From NCBI GenBank assembly GCA_023333565.1, contig JAJKFH010000425.1:1-64000 (forward strand): a DNA stretch of 64,000 nucleotides, read 5' to 3'. The position numbers and the translations under genes were made by a program. Each line of letters begins with the position of its first letter. Positions within the stretch are counted from its first letter, which is position 1. The notes beneath the pieces are model-generated. The model ran no database searches, was not told the origin of the DNA, and was given only the letters and a program-made list of their open reading frames with translations. Positions 13,301-26,445 of this stretch are shown here, in pieces. The DNA is from Puffinus mauretanicus. Lineage: Eukaryota; Chordata; Aves; Procellariiformes; Procellariidae.

Positions 13301-15910
13301 TAATAGCATTAACTATTTTGAAAAGGTAAATAATCTTGAGTATTCACTAGCTCCCCTATTCAATCAGCAACATGAATTAATACCAGTAACTTTGTCATTA
13401 CTCGGTACATTCTCCTTTTATTGTCTAGGGGAGCTTTTTTTAAGAGGAACTGAGGGGTTTTTTGGATGTTTTTATTCTTGAAGACTTTCAAATGCCAAAA
13501 TTATTTATATAGAAGACTTAATTAGGTAATTTATTAACTTATGTATTAAAGTGGTATGCATTATAATTCAGATGAGAATTACTAGAATATGGACTGTTCT
13601 GCATTAGATGAGAGCCCTCTTTTCTCGCTATAGTAGAAGGTTTGGGTCTGTTTAACAGAGTTGCATTTTTGAACCCCTGAAGGCTTCTATATAATAGACA
13701 GAATATTTACAGAATATTTTGTTCTAGACCTAAACCTTTTGATTGACTTTCTTTTCCTTTTGTAGCACATCTGTTATTGTATTTTTAAACTATTACCTAA
13801 CTTTTATTGTAGTAGAGCATAAGGAGATTCCATGCTGTTACTTGTTACTTTTAAATAAGAATAAATCATAAAAGTATAACAACTACAAGAGCATTGAATT
13901 GCCTTCTTGAGCAGAATTATCACATGGAAGTATTGTCTGAGGTACATTTTCCTCATGTTCAGGGAGACAGGCACACTAACCTGCTTGTTATAATTTGTTC
14001 TCCACAATGGATACTAATTTGTAGAACTTAGAAAACGCTCAAGGGACTCTTCTATCAAATAGATAATAGAAAGATACATTGCATCATGCTGTGATTGTGT
14101 TCCATCAGAATAAAAATTTTGCATGCTACATAACAGATACAATATGATTTAAAGAACAGCATTTATAGGTCTTCAACTAAAATAACTTCTCCTTATGGAA
14201 CTATATCACAAGCAAAGCTATGATGATGCCTACCACTTCTACTGGACAAGTCCAATCTAATTTTTTTCGTCTTTATGTAAAAATTAATTTTTTTTTTTTT
14301 TTTTTTTAAAGGGTTCTAAGAGTTAGCAAGCTGCCTCTGAAGGCAGATTTGGTACATTTAGAAAAAACACTCTGTCCTTCCTGATAAGAAAAGGTAGAGT
14401 TTCAAGCAAGGTCAGGGAGTTACTGGGAAAAAGAAAGAGGAATATAGGGATCTTGCAGCATTAGTGGTTCTTGGTAATTTACTGGCTAGGTTTGGCTTTA
14501 AGGCACCTATGAGTTGGTGCAATGTATTATAGGACTCCAGGGGTGAGATAGTGCATGTAATCTGATGTGCAGGTTGCATGTGTATGCATCTGAGAAACCC
14601 ACTTTGCCTGATTGACACTTCACTGCTTAACACTTGGTTCTTTGTAACTTGTTTATCCAAGTGCATGATATATTCTTGCACAGCATGACTTTTTTTGAGG
14701 AATAAGTTATGATAGTCCAAGCCTATAATTTGATTTCAGTAACAGGCCTTTTGGACTGGAATATTTGTTCTAACTTGACTTTGCCTCTCCCTTGCTGAAG
14801 TACTTCACTCAGAATATGCACACCCACTAGCCTCCACATTTAACAAAGTATGTTCATTGTCCTGTATTGTAATCTGAAAGGTCAGGGCATTGAACCATTA
14901 AATATTCAATTTATTCATGTAGGTACATTACATGTGTTTCAGTGTTTTCTTAAATGATTTGACATTAGCAAAAGAACATTGAGGCAAAAGAAACTGTGTA
15001 GAAGAGATAGGCCTTAGGCAATACACAACAACAAATCATAACAGATATTAAAAACAGATTTAATATACATATTGTTGAAAAAAACCCTATTTTCATTACA
15101 GGAGTATTAGCTAGAGGGTGACTGCTCATGCAATTTGCTGTACATTAACCTACAAATTCTATTAAACTTCCTGATAAAAACTCTCTTATAAATGAACTCA
15201 TTGATGTCAAACCAACATCCATGTATATATTCAGTCTAGGAATATATTCATTTTCCATGTGTGATGTTATAGCACTCTGATTCTGAGAGGTCTAGCTAGA
15301 ATTTTGGCTGATGTGTTTTCTTTCTTTTTTTTTTTAAAAGTAGATTTTGATTCAGCTATTTACTCACTTACTGTGTCTGCTTTTCATAAACATTGAAAAG
15401 TCAAAAATTATTGGCCTAAACATTCACTGTCTATCAATTTCTAAGTTACAGGTATGAACATTTGGCCAATTGCATACTTATAGCTGTGAGTATTCATGAC
15501 AGAAATTTGTGATTTCCCTTAAAGGGATAAAATGTCACTGCAAAATCAAGACTATTTTTGGAAAATATCAGGATATATTGCATAACACAAGAATCCTAAA
15601 ACAAATTTGAAGAAATTATTAGTTATAAATTACTTGTGCAGATCTTGTGAAGAACATGTGTCTCATCCTTCTCATTTTCAGGATTGTGCTGGCATGAAGA
15701 CTGCAAAGAGATAAACTAACATTTTTCATATTAGTGGACACCTTCCAAAAGATTTTAATTTTGCAATTAGAAATACTGTAAATTACTGTTCACAGTATTT
15801 GCTGATTTGAGAAATTTGCAAAGCAGAATTTTACAAATGATTACTTCAAACAGTTGGCAAAGGACAGTACTGACCTACAGAGATTGAATGTAAGGGAGAT
15901 GATAATTTAG
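10367..15910. other. Non-coding DNA with slightly GC-richer patches
   Basis: Patches at about 10640-10830, 11040-11270 and 11680-11950 are richer in G+C than their surroundings. They contain open frames of 60-106 codons (for example 11675-11995, minus). None matches a protein family I know, and none shows a repeated domain or low-complexity protein signature. A 21-T homopolymer is at 14288-14308. They could be decayed repeats or conserved non-coding DNA; comparison with another bird would decide. Confidence 0.6.
14288..14308. repeat. Poly-T tract (21 T)
   Basis: An uninterrupted run of 21 T. No retroelement body is recognisable next to it, so I treat it as a simple homopolymer and not as a retroposon tail. 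Confidence 0.7.
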
Positions 15911-16038
15911 AGGCAAATTCTGCCAACCCACTTGTATTGACCAGTTTCTTACTCTGAAGTTATCCTAGTGAGATCAATAGGATTACTGGAACAGCAATGT
16001 GCTAGTTACCGTGAGAAAGCCTGGCAGAATCTGGCCTT
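15911..16038. mobile_element. MITE-like palindromic ancient repeat
   Basis: This is a short element of about 128 bp bounded by imperfect terminal inverted repeats. The left arm 15912-15925 begins GGCAAATTCTGCCA and the right arm 16022-16036 reads TGGCAGAATCTGGCC. The inner nine bases are perfectly complementary (ATTCTGCCA and TGGCAGAAT). The interior carries a diverged phrase near TGAGATCAATAGGA, resembling the AAGTCAATGG core of an old, abundant palindromic repeat of birds, crocodilians and turtles. It has no coding capacity. No clear target duplication survives. The family name is uncertain; a non-autonomous DNA transposon is the likeliest class. Confidence 0.55.
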
Positions 16039-16039
16039 T

Positions 16040-19000
16040 AATGTGACTTACTGGCCAAAAACTTTTTTTTTTTTTTAATTCTTTTTTTCTATCTATAGAT
16101 GTTAAACAGCTTTACTGTAGCTTCAAGTTTGGAACTTGAAAGTTTATACACTTATTTCAAAAAGAAAACATCAGGTTTGTTCGTTTTGAAAAATTGTTCT
16201 CCTGTCATTTGCGGTTAGATTTATGATAAGCTTTTTTAGAAACAATACAATACTTGCACATTCTTTTCTGTATTTTTACCATAAATATATTGGTTTCGCA
16301 GCTCACTCTATCATTCTCCTCTTAGAAGGATAAGACCTCTTCCTCTCTTTGTGAAACAAGAAAAATATCATCTGTGTTTGCTCTTCCTTGCTCTTGAACC
16401 ACCGAAAGCAATACAAAATGTGGCATTGATTCCAGTTACAGTAAAAGTAGAGACTTGATCCTGACATGCTGAGCCCTTTTACGGATGGTGTAGCCCTTTA
16501 GGGGTGCTTGACATATGCCTGGGTCATTCCCTAAGTATATAACGTTTGCAAAATGTGAGTCACTTCACTATTTTTTCTCTTCAAACAACAGCGGTGACTT
16601 TGGCAACTATTTAAGAGGGAAGAGAGACAAGGGTGGGAATAATTATGAAATTATTTGCTAGAGAATAAATTCCTTTTTGAAGCTTATATCTTTTTCTTTT
16701 TGTGTATTAGTTGCTGCTGCTGCTGCTGCCATACACTTATCTTTGTTGCAACTTTTTTTCCTTCTTCCATGTGCCTGAACATGATTGGTTGGCTCCATGT
16801 TCTCATGCTATTGTTCAAGATGTTTCTATGGTGAGTGATTTAATTTCACTAGATTTGTGGCTTTCTCCTGCTGTGCCTGTATAATGGCATTGATGCAGAT
16901 TGTTGAAAGGGAGAGTCTCAAGCCAGGTGGAGTTAATTAAGATGAGGTAGGTAGGTACCCCCAGTCCTTCTCACATTCAAAAGAGTTTAAAGCAAACCTG
17001 GCAGCTGATGATATAACAAACATAAATATATTTTTGATGACAGATTATGTAATTTTAAAAAATACTGAAAGCAACTGAAAACTAAAGCAATGTACTGTCT
17101 GCTTAAATTGCAATTCCCACTAAGGAAGAAGTAATTTATTTTCTGTGAATAACTGAACAGTCATAGGGTTTGAGAAAAACTTACTCGAGTGTTATAATAA
17201 GAGGACTTGATACACATGCAAGAAAGATACAAGACCCCCCTCTGCCCCTCCCTGTAAGGGCCCATGTTACGCTCACACATGGTTGATATATTGAATTTGG
17301 AAATTCCTTTAACTCTTGACATGCTAATAAAGTTACTGAAACTGATTAAGGACAAAAGAAAGCCCTGTATTTTTTGTGACTCATTCTGTTGGGGAAAGAC
17401 ATGAGGAGTTCAAGATTTTCCTGAAGACTGCCAAAATTTACAAGCTGCAGAAATGTAGACATGTTTAAACCATATTTACAGTGATGAACTGACATGGCAC
17501 AACACAGAGAGAAAGGTAAATATAGTGAAATCTCATATTACTTTAAGTAGGATAGATGGGAGAAGTTGTTTTCACTTTTTCTTAAATAAGTATAGTTTAT
17601 AAAATTAGTCCAACTAAGTACAACAAGATACATGGGATAGAGTCATAGGTGAGAACAAACAGAAACTTTTAGATCTTCTGTGATAAAGAATGGAGCTAAG
17701 TGGGCAAAGAAACACTGTGGATCTGGAGCTTGATGGATTGAGAGGGAATGAAGCGATGAAACTGGGAAACAACTAATGGCCACAGCATGCTTTTCTTCTT
17801 GATGGACTAATTTCCCTGTGGAATGTGTTTTACTGCAGGAATATGTTTGGTATGAAAACGAAATGGAAGCAAAGGCAGTCTATCTAAGGTATTTTATCTA
17901 ATCTCTGCATTTGTTTTAAATCCATCAGAACAGAATCTCGGCACTAGCAGTCTTTTATAAAACAAAGCAGTCAGAGGGCTGAAATTATCCGTTCCTCTCT
18001 GCTTACACCATCTGAACGTATCAGGTTTTTCCTTTGTCTTATTCTCCAAGGGAATATTGTTGGGTGTCTCAGAGGTGACTGCATGAATGCAAATGAAAAA
18101 AGATGAGTCTTCACTTTCACTGGTAAGGTGCTATGGTCCAGAACTTATTCTAATTTTTGATGAAAAGAAATTCCCTGTCTGGAAAGCAGACAAAGGCAGT
18201 TGCCAGAATCCTAACCTTGGTCTCCGTCTGTCACAGTTACTAAAAGACTACAGCTGTCACACTGGGTCAGAGTAAGCAGCAGGTATGAAGGAGTCATGGC
18301 CCAGTCCTTTCAAGGCTTTGAAGAATAGGGCCAACATTTGGCCTTGGAGTGGATTTGATGCCACCTAGGTAGAGAGAGCAATAGAGAGATCATCAAAATT
18401 ATGTGTTCCTTCTGTGCTGCCGACTTAGGACGTGCACTGAGTAAGATGATTGCAGCCAAATGTTTCTCATTTCTCTGAATTCTTCTTAAGGAGAAAGATA
18501 AGAGAGGGAACATAACGTTATGTTTCCTGAGTATTTGATTAGATAATGGACTTCAGAGTGATGTGGCAATGGTACATAGCAAAGTATTAAATATGTAAAT
18601 GTGATTGTGGTTTGAGTTGTAGTTCTGGGCTTTCAACTTTCCAGGAGTTCTCATAATAAATACGGGAAAAGGAATTCTGGAGATACTGAACCTTCTGTAT
18701 CTGTTGTAACACAGGCACATTTCTTCAGTTCCCTCTGTACAACCTATTGATAACAAACATGTCAAAGTTAATGGAAGAAAATTGATTTGGATCAAACAGA
18801 CTCATGAACTAGTTTACCTAATATCTGGGAATAAGGCCAGATTTCACCTACTATGTAGTAAGGGAGCACTATAAAAATAAAATAATTCCAGCGCAAACCT
18901 GGAGGTGAAAAGGAAAATAAAAGATGTCTTCTTTGACCTCCTAATGGTAATTTTTCAAAGTTGAATTGCTACATGCATTCTGAAAGACAATGTCTAGCAT

Positions 19001-20285
19001 CCATAAGAAGTCTGGTTTGACCAAAAATAGTTGAATTTAATCTTTACAATCAAGGCCTTCACCCCCCAAAGATATTTTGAAATTTGAAACTACTTTTAAA
19101 CTTCAAAATGAAAAAGGTAAACCCATCAGTTATTCTTGTTTTACAGAATTCCTGGATTTCTTCTGAAACTCGTGAAAGAGTAGGATTGCCCATGAAGTCA
19201 CAAAGTACATTAAAATATTCTTCAGTATTCCAGATACCTTCACTCCTAACTCAGAAAGAACTCATTTGAGTGAGGAAGACCTTTTTTATGGACTTTCATC
19301 AGGACTGCAACTCAGAGGCTTAATTTTGTAGGAGCTACAATAGCTTTTGGAAGTTCTCTGTGTGAATTTTCAGGATCCCAAATAACTTCAACAAAAGCCA
19401 GCTGTAAACTGTCTCTGTATCAAACTGCCATCCACTCAAGTGTTGTCACCCAGAAACAAGATCATCTTTGATATATGGCTTACACAACTTCTACTTTGTA
19501 GTTCAGAGCTGGTGTCAACATTAAGAGAACTTCTTCATTTTCCACTTTCAAGAAAATAGTTTTTTAAAAGACACTTTGTCCTCTTAATCACACTATCTGC
19601 CAAAGCAACCAGATTGTAAAGCTACAGGTTGTTTTACCACAGAATGAAAATTTATTCCGTTGAAGTCAATGACAAACACCTACAGGGAGAGTATTTCACT
19701 CATGATATTTCACCATAATATATCATGACTCTAAATGAAGTGGTGATTGTTCATAATTGGATTGTGATTACAGATGAGTAGCAATGAGAAGAGAAAATGA
19801 AAATGCTATTTATATTTAGAATAAGGTAAAAAAAAAAAAAGAGTTAGATGAAAAATTAAAAAAGAAAAGCAAATAAGTAAAACTGGAAAATTATTTCCTT
19901 TTTCAGAGACTAAGAAGGCATATTTTTTAAAGGATCATATATTTGATCTCTGCTTTCTTTTATTTATCCCTTTTTCCTCTAGGGAATATAATAAAATAAA
20001 CATTATTTTAAGATGTCTTTGGACTTTTTTCAGTTATAACTTTTTAAACTTCTTTTAAATTTTAGAAAAAGAAAAAAATGTACGGAAAAAAAAAGATGGG
20101 GAGGGGAGTAAGCAGACGATAATAGTAAAGATATTAATCTGAAGTAAAATTTTAGTTTAATATTACATTGTTAAAATCAAACCTTAATTTTGGACATTCA
20201 TGGGAAAAAAGCAGCAAAATGTATAAATTAGTTTTTAGTATATTACAAGCTGCAAGAAAATCTGCACTGTACCACGGCGACTGAT
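16040..20285. other. AT-rich non-coding DNA with a short (TGC)n
   Basis: There are no genes. A short TGC repeat is at 16712-16729. The 16450-16540 stretch (TTGATCCTGACATGCTGAGC and following) resembles one arm of a known palindromic amniote repeat but is too diverged to assign. Open frames at 18087-18275, 18310-18513 and 18553-18795 are short and unrecognised. Confidence 0.6.
16712..16729 (+). repeat. (TGC)6 microsatellite
   Basis: Six perfect TGC units with no enclosing open frame of note. It is a simple repeat outside any recognisable coding region. Confidence 0.85.
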
Positions 20286-20412
20286 TTTTTTGTAAGCTCT
20301 TTGGGGAAGGACACATTAAAATGTGTGTGTATATCAGTCTTACAGGAATGAGGTCTGCACTCTGATTGGCTGCTAAAGTTGATGTAAAGTTATTAATAAC
20401 TATCTAATAAAA
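20286..20412 (+). mobile_element. Decayed ancient retroposon 3' tail (LINE/SINE type)
   Basis: The phrase TGTAAGCTCTTTGGGGAAGG at 20291-20310 is diagnostic of a very old amniote retroposon tail. It is followed at the expected spacing by a diverged block ending in TAATAACTATCTAATAAAAG. In less decayed copies in reptile genomes this block is a short tail of A-rich repeats. The order of the three blocks (GTAAGCTC core, central GTGTGT segment, A-rich end) matches that layout. I recall the pattern from L3/CR1-like or MIR-like tails but cannot name the family with confidence. No coding sequence is present. Confidence 0.5.
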
Positions 20413-23234
20413 GAATGGGGAAAAGCTCTCAGCACTTTGTATTTCATGAAAACTTTTATTGTAAAGGAAATGATCTTATAATGACCAATCTTCCATCGAG
20501 AATGTTTAAGCAGGAATTTGAAAGCTAATACAAAGAATAAAAGCAAGGCAGGGGGGAAATATAGTTGGAACATAACATACCATAAAATGCTGAAAAGTAT
20601 ATCACATTAGAAAAGATTTTAAAAAACTGTCAGTTCTTAGCAGTAAGCTAATATTTCCATTTCCGGGCTCAAGGGACTGTTAAATAACAAGCAATTATTT
20701 CAGGCAGAAGTAGATGTAAACGGCTGCATTCAAAAACCTATGAAAAGATACTGTTAAAACTGACTTGGTACCTTTTAGAATATTGTGGCTGTGCAGTTCT
20801 ACATATCACCAGGAAGATTTATCCCTTGGGGAAAGATCAAATAATAAGGGAATATTCATCAAAAAGCCAGAAAGATGGTATATCTTGATGGAGCTAACCA
20901 AAGTGTATTGCAGAATGACACAATCAATAGTAAATGAAATATTAATGCCCTCTAATGAGTTTAAGATGGAACTGACAAATAAATCAGACTCAAAACTTAT
21001 TTTCTGTTTAAAATCAAATGTGAGGTGAACATTTTAATTATATTTTTAAAGGCTTGTTTTCAAAGTTCAATCATGAATACAGGGTGTGGGGTGAAACCAG
21101 GTGAGAATCCTGGTACAGCAACTCCCTACTTGTGCAAAAAATGGAAAAATGAAGTTCACTACTGAGTTTTTGTAGTTTATACCAGAAAATGTAAAATCAG
21201 TAGTGAGAGGCAGGTATCAGATTTTGAAAACTTCTTTTAAAAACATACTTTTTGTCATACATTAAAAAGCTGAAAGTCTTGTAATTTTGGGAGTTAAAAC
21301 AATACATAGTCATGCTGTCTAGGTAATCAGTGGTCTGCTGTTCTATTGACAGCTTCAGTAAAGATTCATATAGGTAGAACTAATCCTGAAAGTCTTGCCA
21401 ATATTAATATATATCATTTCTATTAATTATTTTTCCTTGCTTCCTGTACTTTAAGAATAATAACAATGTGCCTTGAGTTGGGAATAGAAAAGGGAGAAGT
21501 TAGTTGACCAGCTACGTAACATAACTAACTATGTCTGGAAGTGAATAACAAATGAAAGAATGAATAAAATTAATATTTTAGTTATATTATGAATGCTGGA
21601 AAACAGGAAAGACTTTTACAGAAAGAAGGGTTGGCTCACAAATGAAATGATGTGGTAAACTTGAAAAAAATTATAATAGTAGGATCGAATATCTTTCTAA
21701 ACAATGGTAGTAAATATAGGTAAATAGAAGCAGTAAATAGCTGCACAATGAGTAGCCACCTATATCCCAAATATACACAACAGAACTAGCTTCCCAGCTG
21801 TATCTGATGTGAATAAAGTGTACACTTGCAAGCCTGGTTGGGGCATGAACAAACGTAGCTTAAAGGTTGCCAATGTTTAAATTAACTCTTTGGGAAAAAG
21901 AATATATTTCCTTTGAGCGTGTACAATGCCTAGGTAAATGGCACCCTAATCCCTAATGAAGGCTTATCTACACTGCCAGAACACAAAATGTGAAAGAAGG
22001 AACAAAAAGCCCCCAGCCCACAGCATAAAACTTCTTTACTGTGTATTGTCCGTGTTCACAGCTGCAAACCTTGCAGTGAGTAGGAGCAGCTCTCCAGATC
22101 CTGTAATTTACAACAGTGCCAAGTGAGGAGTGTTGTAACAGAAATCTATTCTCCTCATCAAGCATGTCGTTGCCCACATCCTTTTCCTTATTGAGCAAAC
22201 AACACAGAGGGTGACAGTCTGTGCTCATATAACAAATACGACTCTAAGAATTGTGTCTATTTGAACTTCATGCTGTCGTTCCCCTGTTGATTTGCACTTC
22301 TTAATCCCTGAGTACAGAAGAAGTCCTCTGAGAATGTATAAATAAACCTGTTAATTATTATGTGTTAAAATTAATTTAAATTACTTTAAAAGAAATTTAA
22401 CACTTAGTATTAGACACTGACATTTCTGTCCCAAATGGTCTTATCAACACACTAGTGCTGCAATTTCCTATTTACTTAAAATTGACTGAATTGTTATACA
22501 AGTTACCACTTCAGATTTTTTAAGGACGCAAGGAAGTTTCTCATTTTGTGGAGACTGGAGAGAAAAAAAACCAAGACCAACAACAGGAAAACAACACTTG
22601 TGAAAATGTCAGTGAGTTGTCATATTTCACAATGAGTGCTGTTTAAATGCTCTGAATAGTATTAAAGCTTTACTGTGTCACCAGCAAAGATTTTTTTTCT
22701 TGCATCTCACTCCATTTTTCTTTATCTTTTAGCAACATAAGTTTTCTGCCATTTTCATTTAGAATAACAGAGAGAATGGATTGCTATTTTTCTTGATTTT
22801 CTCAGTAAAAGGCAGTAGAGCTAACCCCTAAATAGAGATTTTGAGTCTCTCAAGATTAGGTGTCGAAGTTAAAATGCTAGTTTTTTCCTTCTTGTTTAAA
22901 CTAGTCACCTTTATTTTCTCTATGCAATCATTTTTTTTTCAGAAATGTCCTGAATCATCTAGTTAACTACATCTAGTTTGCCCACTTCTAGTTATGTCAA
23001 ACCATTTCTCAGCGTTTTCTTTATGAGAGTTTAGCCAATTTTTTTTATCCCTGTATTTTGGTATAGGATCCCCCAGACAGTGATTCAAGGCACGTGATAT
23101 CTTGCTCTAAACTGTCCTCAACAGAGAGGCTCTTTACTTCTGTTATTTATATATGGAGCCTAAAAGACTACCTTCCTGAGGATGCACTCACAATTAGGCA
23201 CAGTAAACCTCCACCTTTGTTCATCAGAACAATT

Positions 23235-23270
23235 AAAGAAAGAAAGAAAGAAGGAAAGACAGAAAGAAAA
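23235..23270 (+). repeat. (GAAA)n purine microsatellite
   Basis: About nine GAAA-type units with GGAAA and GACA interruptions, purine-only over most of the length. Simple repeat. Confidence 0.8.
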
Positions 23271-23769
23271 GGCACTTACCATAAATATCTTTCTTTAAAA
23301 TGTGCTAAGACCTCAAGTACAGAAACCTAGAAACAAGAAAAGCAGGCAAAGAGTGAAGAACTGTAACACATACACTAGTTATCTGCAGAATATACTCACT
23401 TGAATGTGAACACTACTGCTACAAATGATAGATAATGGGGCATAAGCCACACAAATTTTATTTATAAAGAACCAAAAGATGGAAGAAGGTGGAGAAGGAG
23501 GGAGACGGAGAGCGTAATAAAATATAAACTATAATAAGATAACATTATCTCTGGGATTTTGGATTAGTTTGACATTGTAAAATCGTAATAGACTATAAAT
23601 GAAGAAACATATTCAGTAAAAAAAATGAGTTTGGAGGATTAATGTAGTAATTTTGAACTTAATATATTACTGAGGTAAACATAAATAGTTTACTCTGGGA
23701 CCAGATTTTAAATTTATCACCTTATGCCCATGTTATCCATTTTCAGTTGGCTTGGTGACTTATGATGAT

Positions 23770-23793
23770 ACAATAATAATACATAATAATAAT
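23770..23793 (+). repeat. (AAT)n microsatellite
   Basis: AAT units interrupted once by ACAT. Short simple repeat in AT-rich DNA. Confidence 0.7.
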
Positions 23794-24470
23794 GTTTTGG
23801 GTAGGAAATTTTGTAGAGTCTTACTATGGAGTCTTACATATCATAACACATAATAATAGTATGTGTATGTTCAGATGATTTACTGAAAATATCTGTATCA
23901 GAGATGGCATCCCTAGACATTTCAGAGATGCTGTTTTAAAAAGGTATCATTGTCACAATGAAAATTACAAATGTTAGGCACTGTTATTTTTAAAATTGTC
24001 TGAGGGTTGCACTACTTATTAAGTTAAATTAAACATTTTGTATTTTACTGAAAGGACAATAAGGTCTTCATGATCTTCACACATTTATAATTAAAGTAAA
24101 CAGTGAGCACTAAAACCAGTTACTGAGATTTTCAGTGTGGCTCCTCTGTTCTCTTCTTCTCTGCATTTAAGTGGCTGCTTTCTCTCTCTACGTTTTATTG
24201 GGTGATGTCCTTACTGGTGTAGGGCTGGCTAGTCAGTGGCTGAGAGTATCTAACAGGCTCTGACATTTTACTTCCTATGGGAACTATATGTAACAAAATT
24301 GCTCTATAGAATTCTCAAACGATAGGAACACCTTTCAGGCACTGTCAGCATCTATTATTTGACAGTCTAACACAGCCTGCTAACACATTATTTCAAACTT
24401 GGTTGCTTACACTTATGAGTGGTAAAGAATTAAATGAAAAGGGGTTTACTGCATAATGCTGCAAGAAAAG

Positions 24471-24487
24471 TTCCCTTTCTTTTTCTT

Positions 24488-24521
<34 letters not shown>
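24471..24521 (+). repeat. 51-nt polypyrimidine tract with 32 T
   Basis: Every base from 24471 to 24521 is C or T, ending in an uninterrupted run of 32 T (24490-24521). The complementary strand would be a poly-A with a GAAA-rich end. No retroelement body is recognisable beside it, so it is called a simple repeat. Length polymorphism or assembly uncertainty is likely here. Confidence 0.85.
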
Positions 24522-24522
<1 letters not shown>

Positions 24523-25605
24523 TAATTTAATCCTCTTCTCATTTGTATTAGCCAGTCAGCACGGGAGATGCATGACTCTTGTTAACAAGTGAATCGATAC
24601 CAAGCATCTGGACAATAAGAGAGAGGGGGCATATGCTCTGTCGATTTAGACCATCAGATAACATATTGTACTGGCAGTCAGTACTGAAAAATCTGTTGAG
24701 AGTATATAAACGGTTTTGATAAGCTATGGTATGTGTCCTTTTTCTTAATCTGAAATACAGGTTGGAAAATATAAGTATTATCTACAGTGTATGGAGAAAA
24801 ACAAAGAAAACTGGCAGTAATGATTCAATTGTAAAGCAAAATGTTCGAGGAAAATGAAGAAGCAATGAAGTTTCACAGTTGCAAAGATAAAAAATGAAAA
24901 CAGTAAAATTGCTATTCTGGAAATATGGAAGAGTTCAAGTTACATTAATGGGTAGAGGAGTTGAAGTCTATGTTCAGAGGCTGAAACACAATATTTTTAT
25001 GCAAATAATTATGACACGTGTCAGAAAAGTGAAATCTACAATCTCAATACAAGAAATTAAAAGGACTAGAGTATAAACCTGAGCTTAGTGTAGTATATAG
25101 CCAAATGGGATTTCACAGTCTAAAGTTATGCTCAGGACAAAGAATGAATTTGATGTAGCAAATAATCCTTACTTTTAGCTAACTTCAATAGCAAAAAATA
25201 ACCTTTCCGACATCATTATTTGAGAAACTCTTCAAAATTATTCAAGGAAGCAGAAAGTTCCTTGAGCTGAAAGGCTGCTTGATCAATGTTATAGATACTT
25301 ATCCTGGAGGAAACTGTTGACCAACACTTATCGTTCATGTCCACAAACAACAAAATACTTTTTACATTTCATGTAAAGCTTCAGCACAAAAGTAGAAAAC
25401 TCTCGTTTCAAAGATAAAGGTACTAATACTGCTCACCAATCCCCAGGGAATTTTTACCAACTTCATGAATATATTTGGACTCCTGCTGATTGGAAAGATA
25501 TTTCCTTGATGAGGACTGAGAAAAGGCTTTCTAAAGAAGGAAAATTTTGGACTACTCTGTCACATGCTTTGAAGACAAATGCGAAGACAAACATACTTCT
25601 TTGGA

Positions 25606-25630
25606 AAACCAAACCAAACCAAACCAAACC
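25606..25630 (+). repeat. (AAACC)5 pentanucleotide repeat
   Basis: Five perfect AAACC units, then CCAAAGCCCC. This is a small clean pentanucleotide microsatellite. Confidence 0.85.
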
Positions 25631-26062
25631 CCAAAGCCCCACTTGTTTTAGGAAGTGTTTTTCTGACAACTTAACATGAATATTACTTAACTAGGTCTCA
25701 ATATATGTCTAATCTGAATATAAAAAATGAGAATATGAAATTGTTACCATGACAGGAAAAATATATCATCATATACCTGAAGTCCTAGCAAAGGTCTTTA
25801 CAATGATAAAGAATGCAACTTTATATGAAATTGCTTTCAGATGTGCAAGTGATGTGGAAATATATAATGAACAGTCTGCCAAAACTACTGATTTTTAAAC
25901 TCAGTTCCAAAAGATTATTGCTTTACAGTTATGAGCAGAAACAGACAGACCACCCATAAATCACTGGAAGTACCAAAGACCATAGATCATACTCCATAAG
26001 ATAATTAACAATGAAGTGTATATTTAATATGCAGTAAAAAGTAGAATGATAAAAATAAAAAA

Positions 26063-26123
26063 TGTATAAGTGTATATACATGTGTGTGTATGTATAAATT
26101 ACATAATACAAATATATGCTATA
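26063..26123. repeat. (TA)n/(TG)n imperfect microsatellite
   Basis: Alternating purine-pyrimidine steps: TGTATAAG, TGTATATACATG, TGTGTGTATG and related. A simple repeat with mild Z-DNA or cruciform potential. Confidence 0.6.
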
Positions 26124-26445
26124 CTTGTAACCCTTGTTATGGGACTTCACTGGCAGCAGCATGACCAAATTTAAGGGTTTCATTAAATAAAAAAGAAAAT
26201 GCTGGCCAGAAACCTCAAACTTTATACTCAATTTTCTGCTGTACAGTGAGATAATCTACCCTATTCATAAATACAGATAAAGAACAGGTTAACAAATTAC
26301 ATTTGTATTAAAGACAGAAAAGAAAATTCTAGGATGTTAGATCAATGAGGGAACAGGAACTCATTCTTAAAGTATTAGAATAAGAACTTATGATCTTTTT
26401 CTCTGAAGGGGAAATTCTTAGGCAAAGTGGTTTGCACCTTGGTAG

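Larger units (their letters stand above)
20413..26445. other. AT-rich non-coding DNA with microsatellites
   Basis: There are no genes. Simple repeats lie at 23235-23270, 23770-23793, 24471-24521, 25606-25630 and 26063-26123 and are listed separately. Open frames of up to 100 codons (25929-26231, minus) are low-complexity tyrosine- and isoleucine-rich translations of AT-rich sequence, not proteins. Confidence 0.65.

Noticed and set aside
24471..24521. Poly-T as the tail of a minus-strand processed pseudogene
   Set aside because: No spliced-gene-like open frame or target duplication could be seen in the adjacent sequence.
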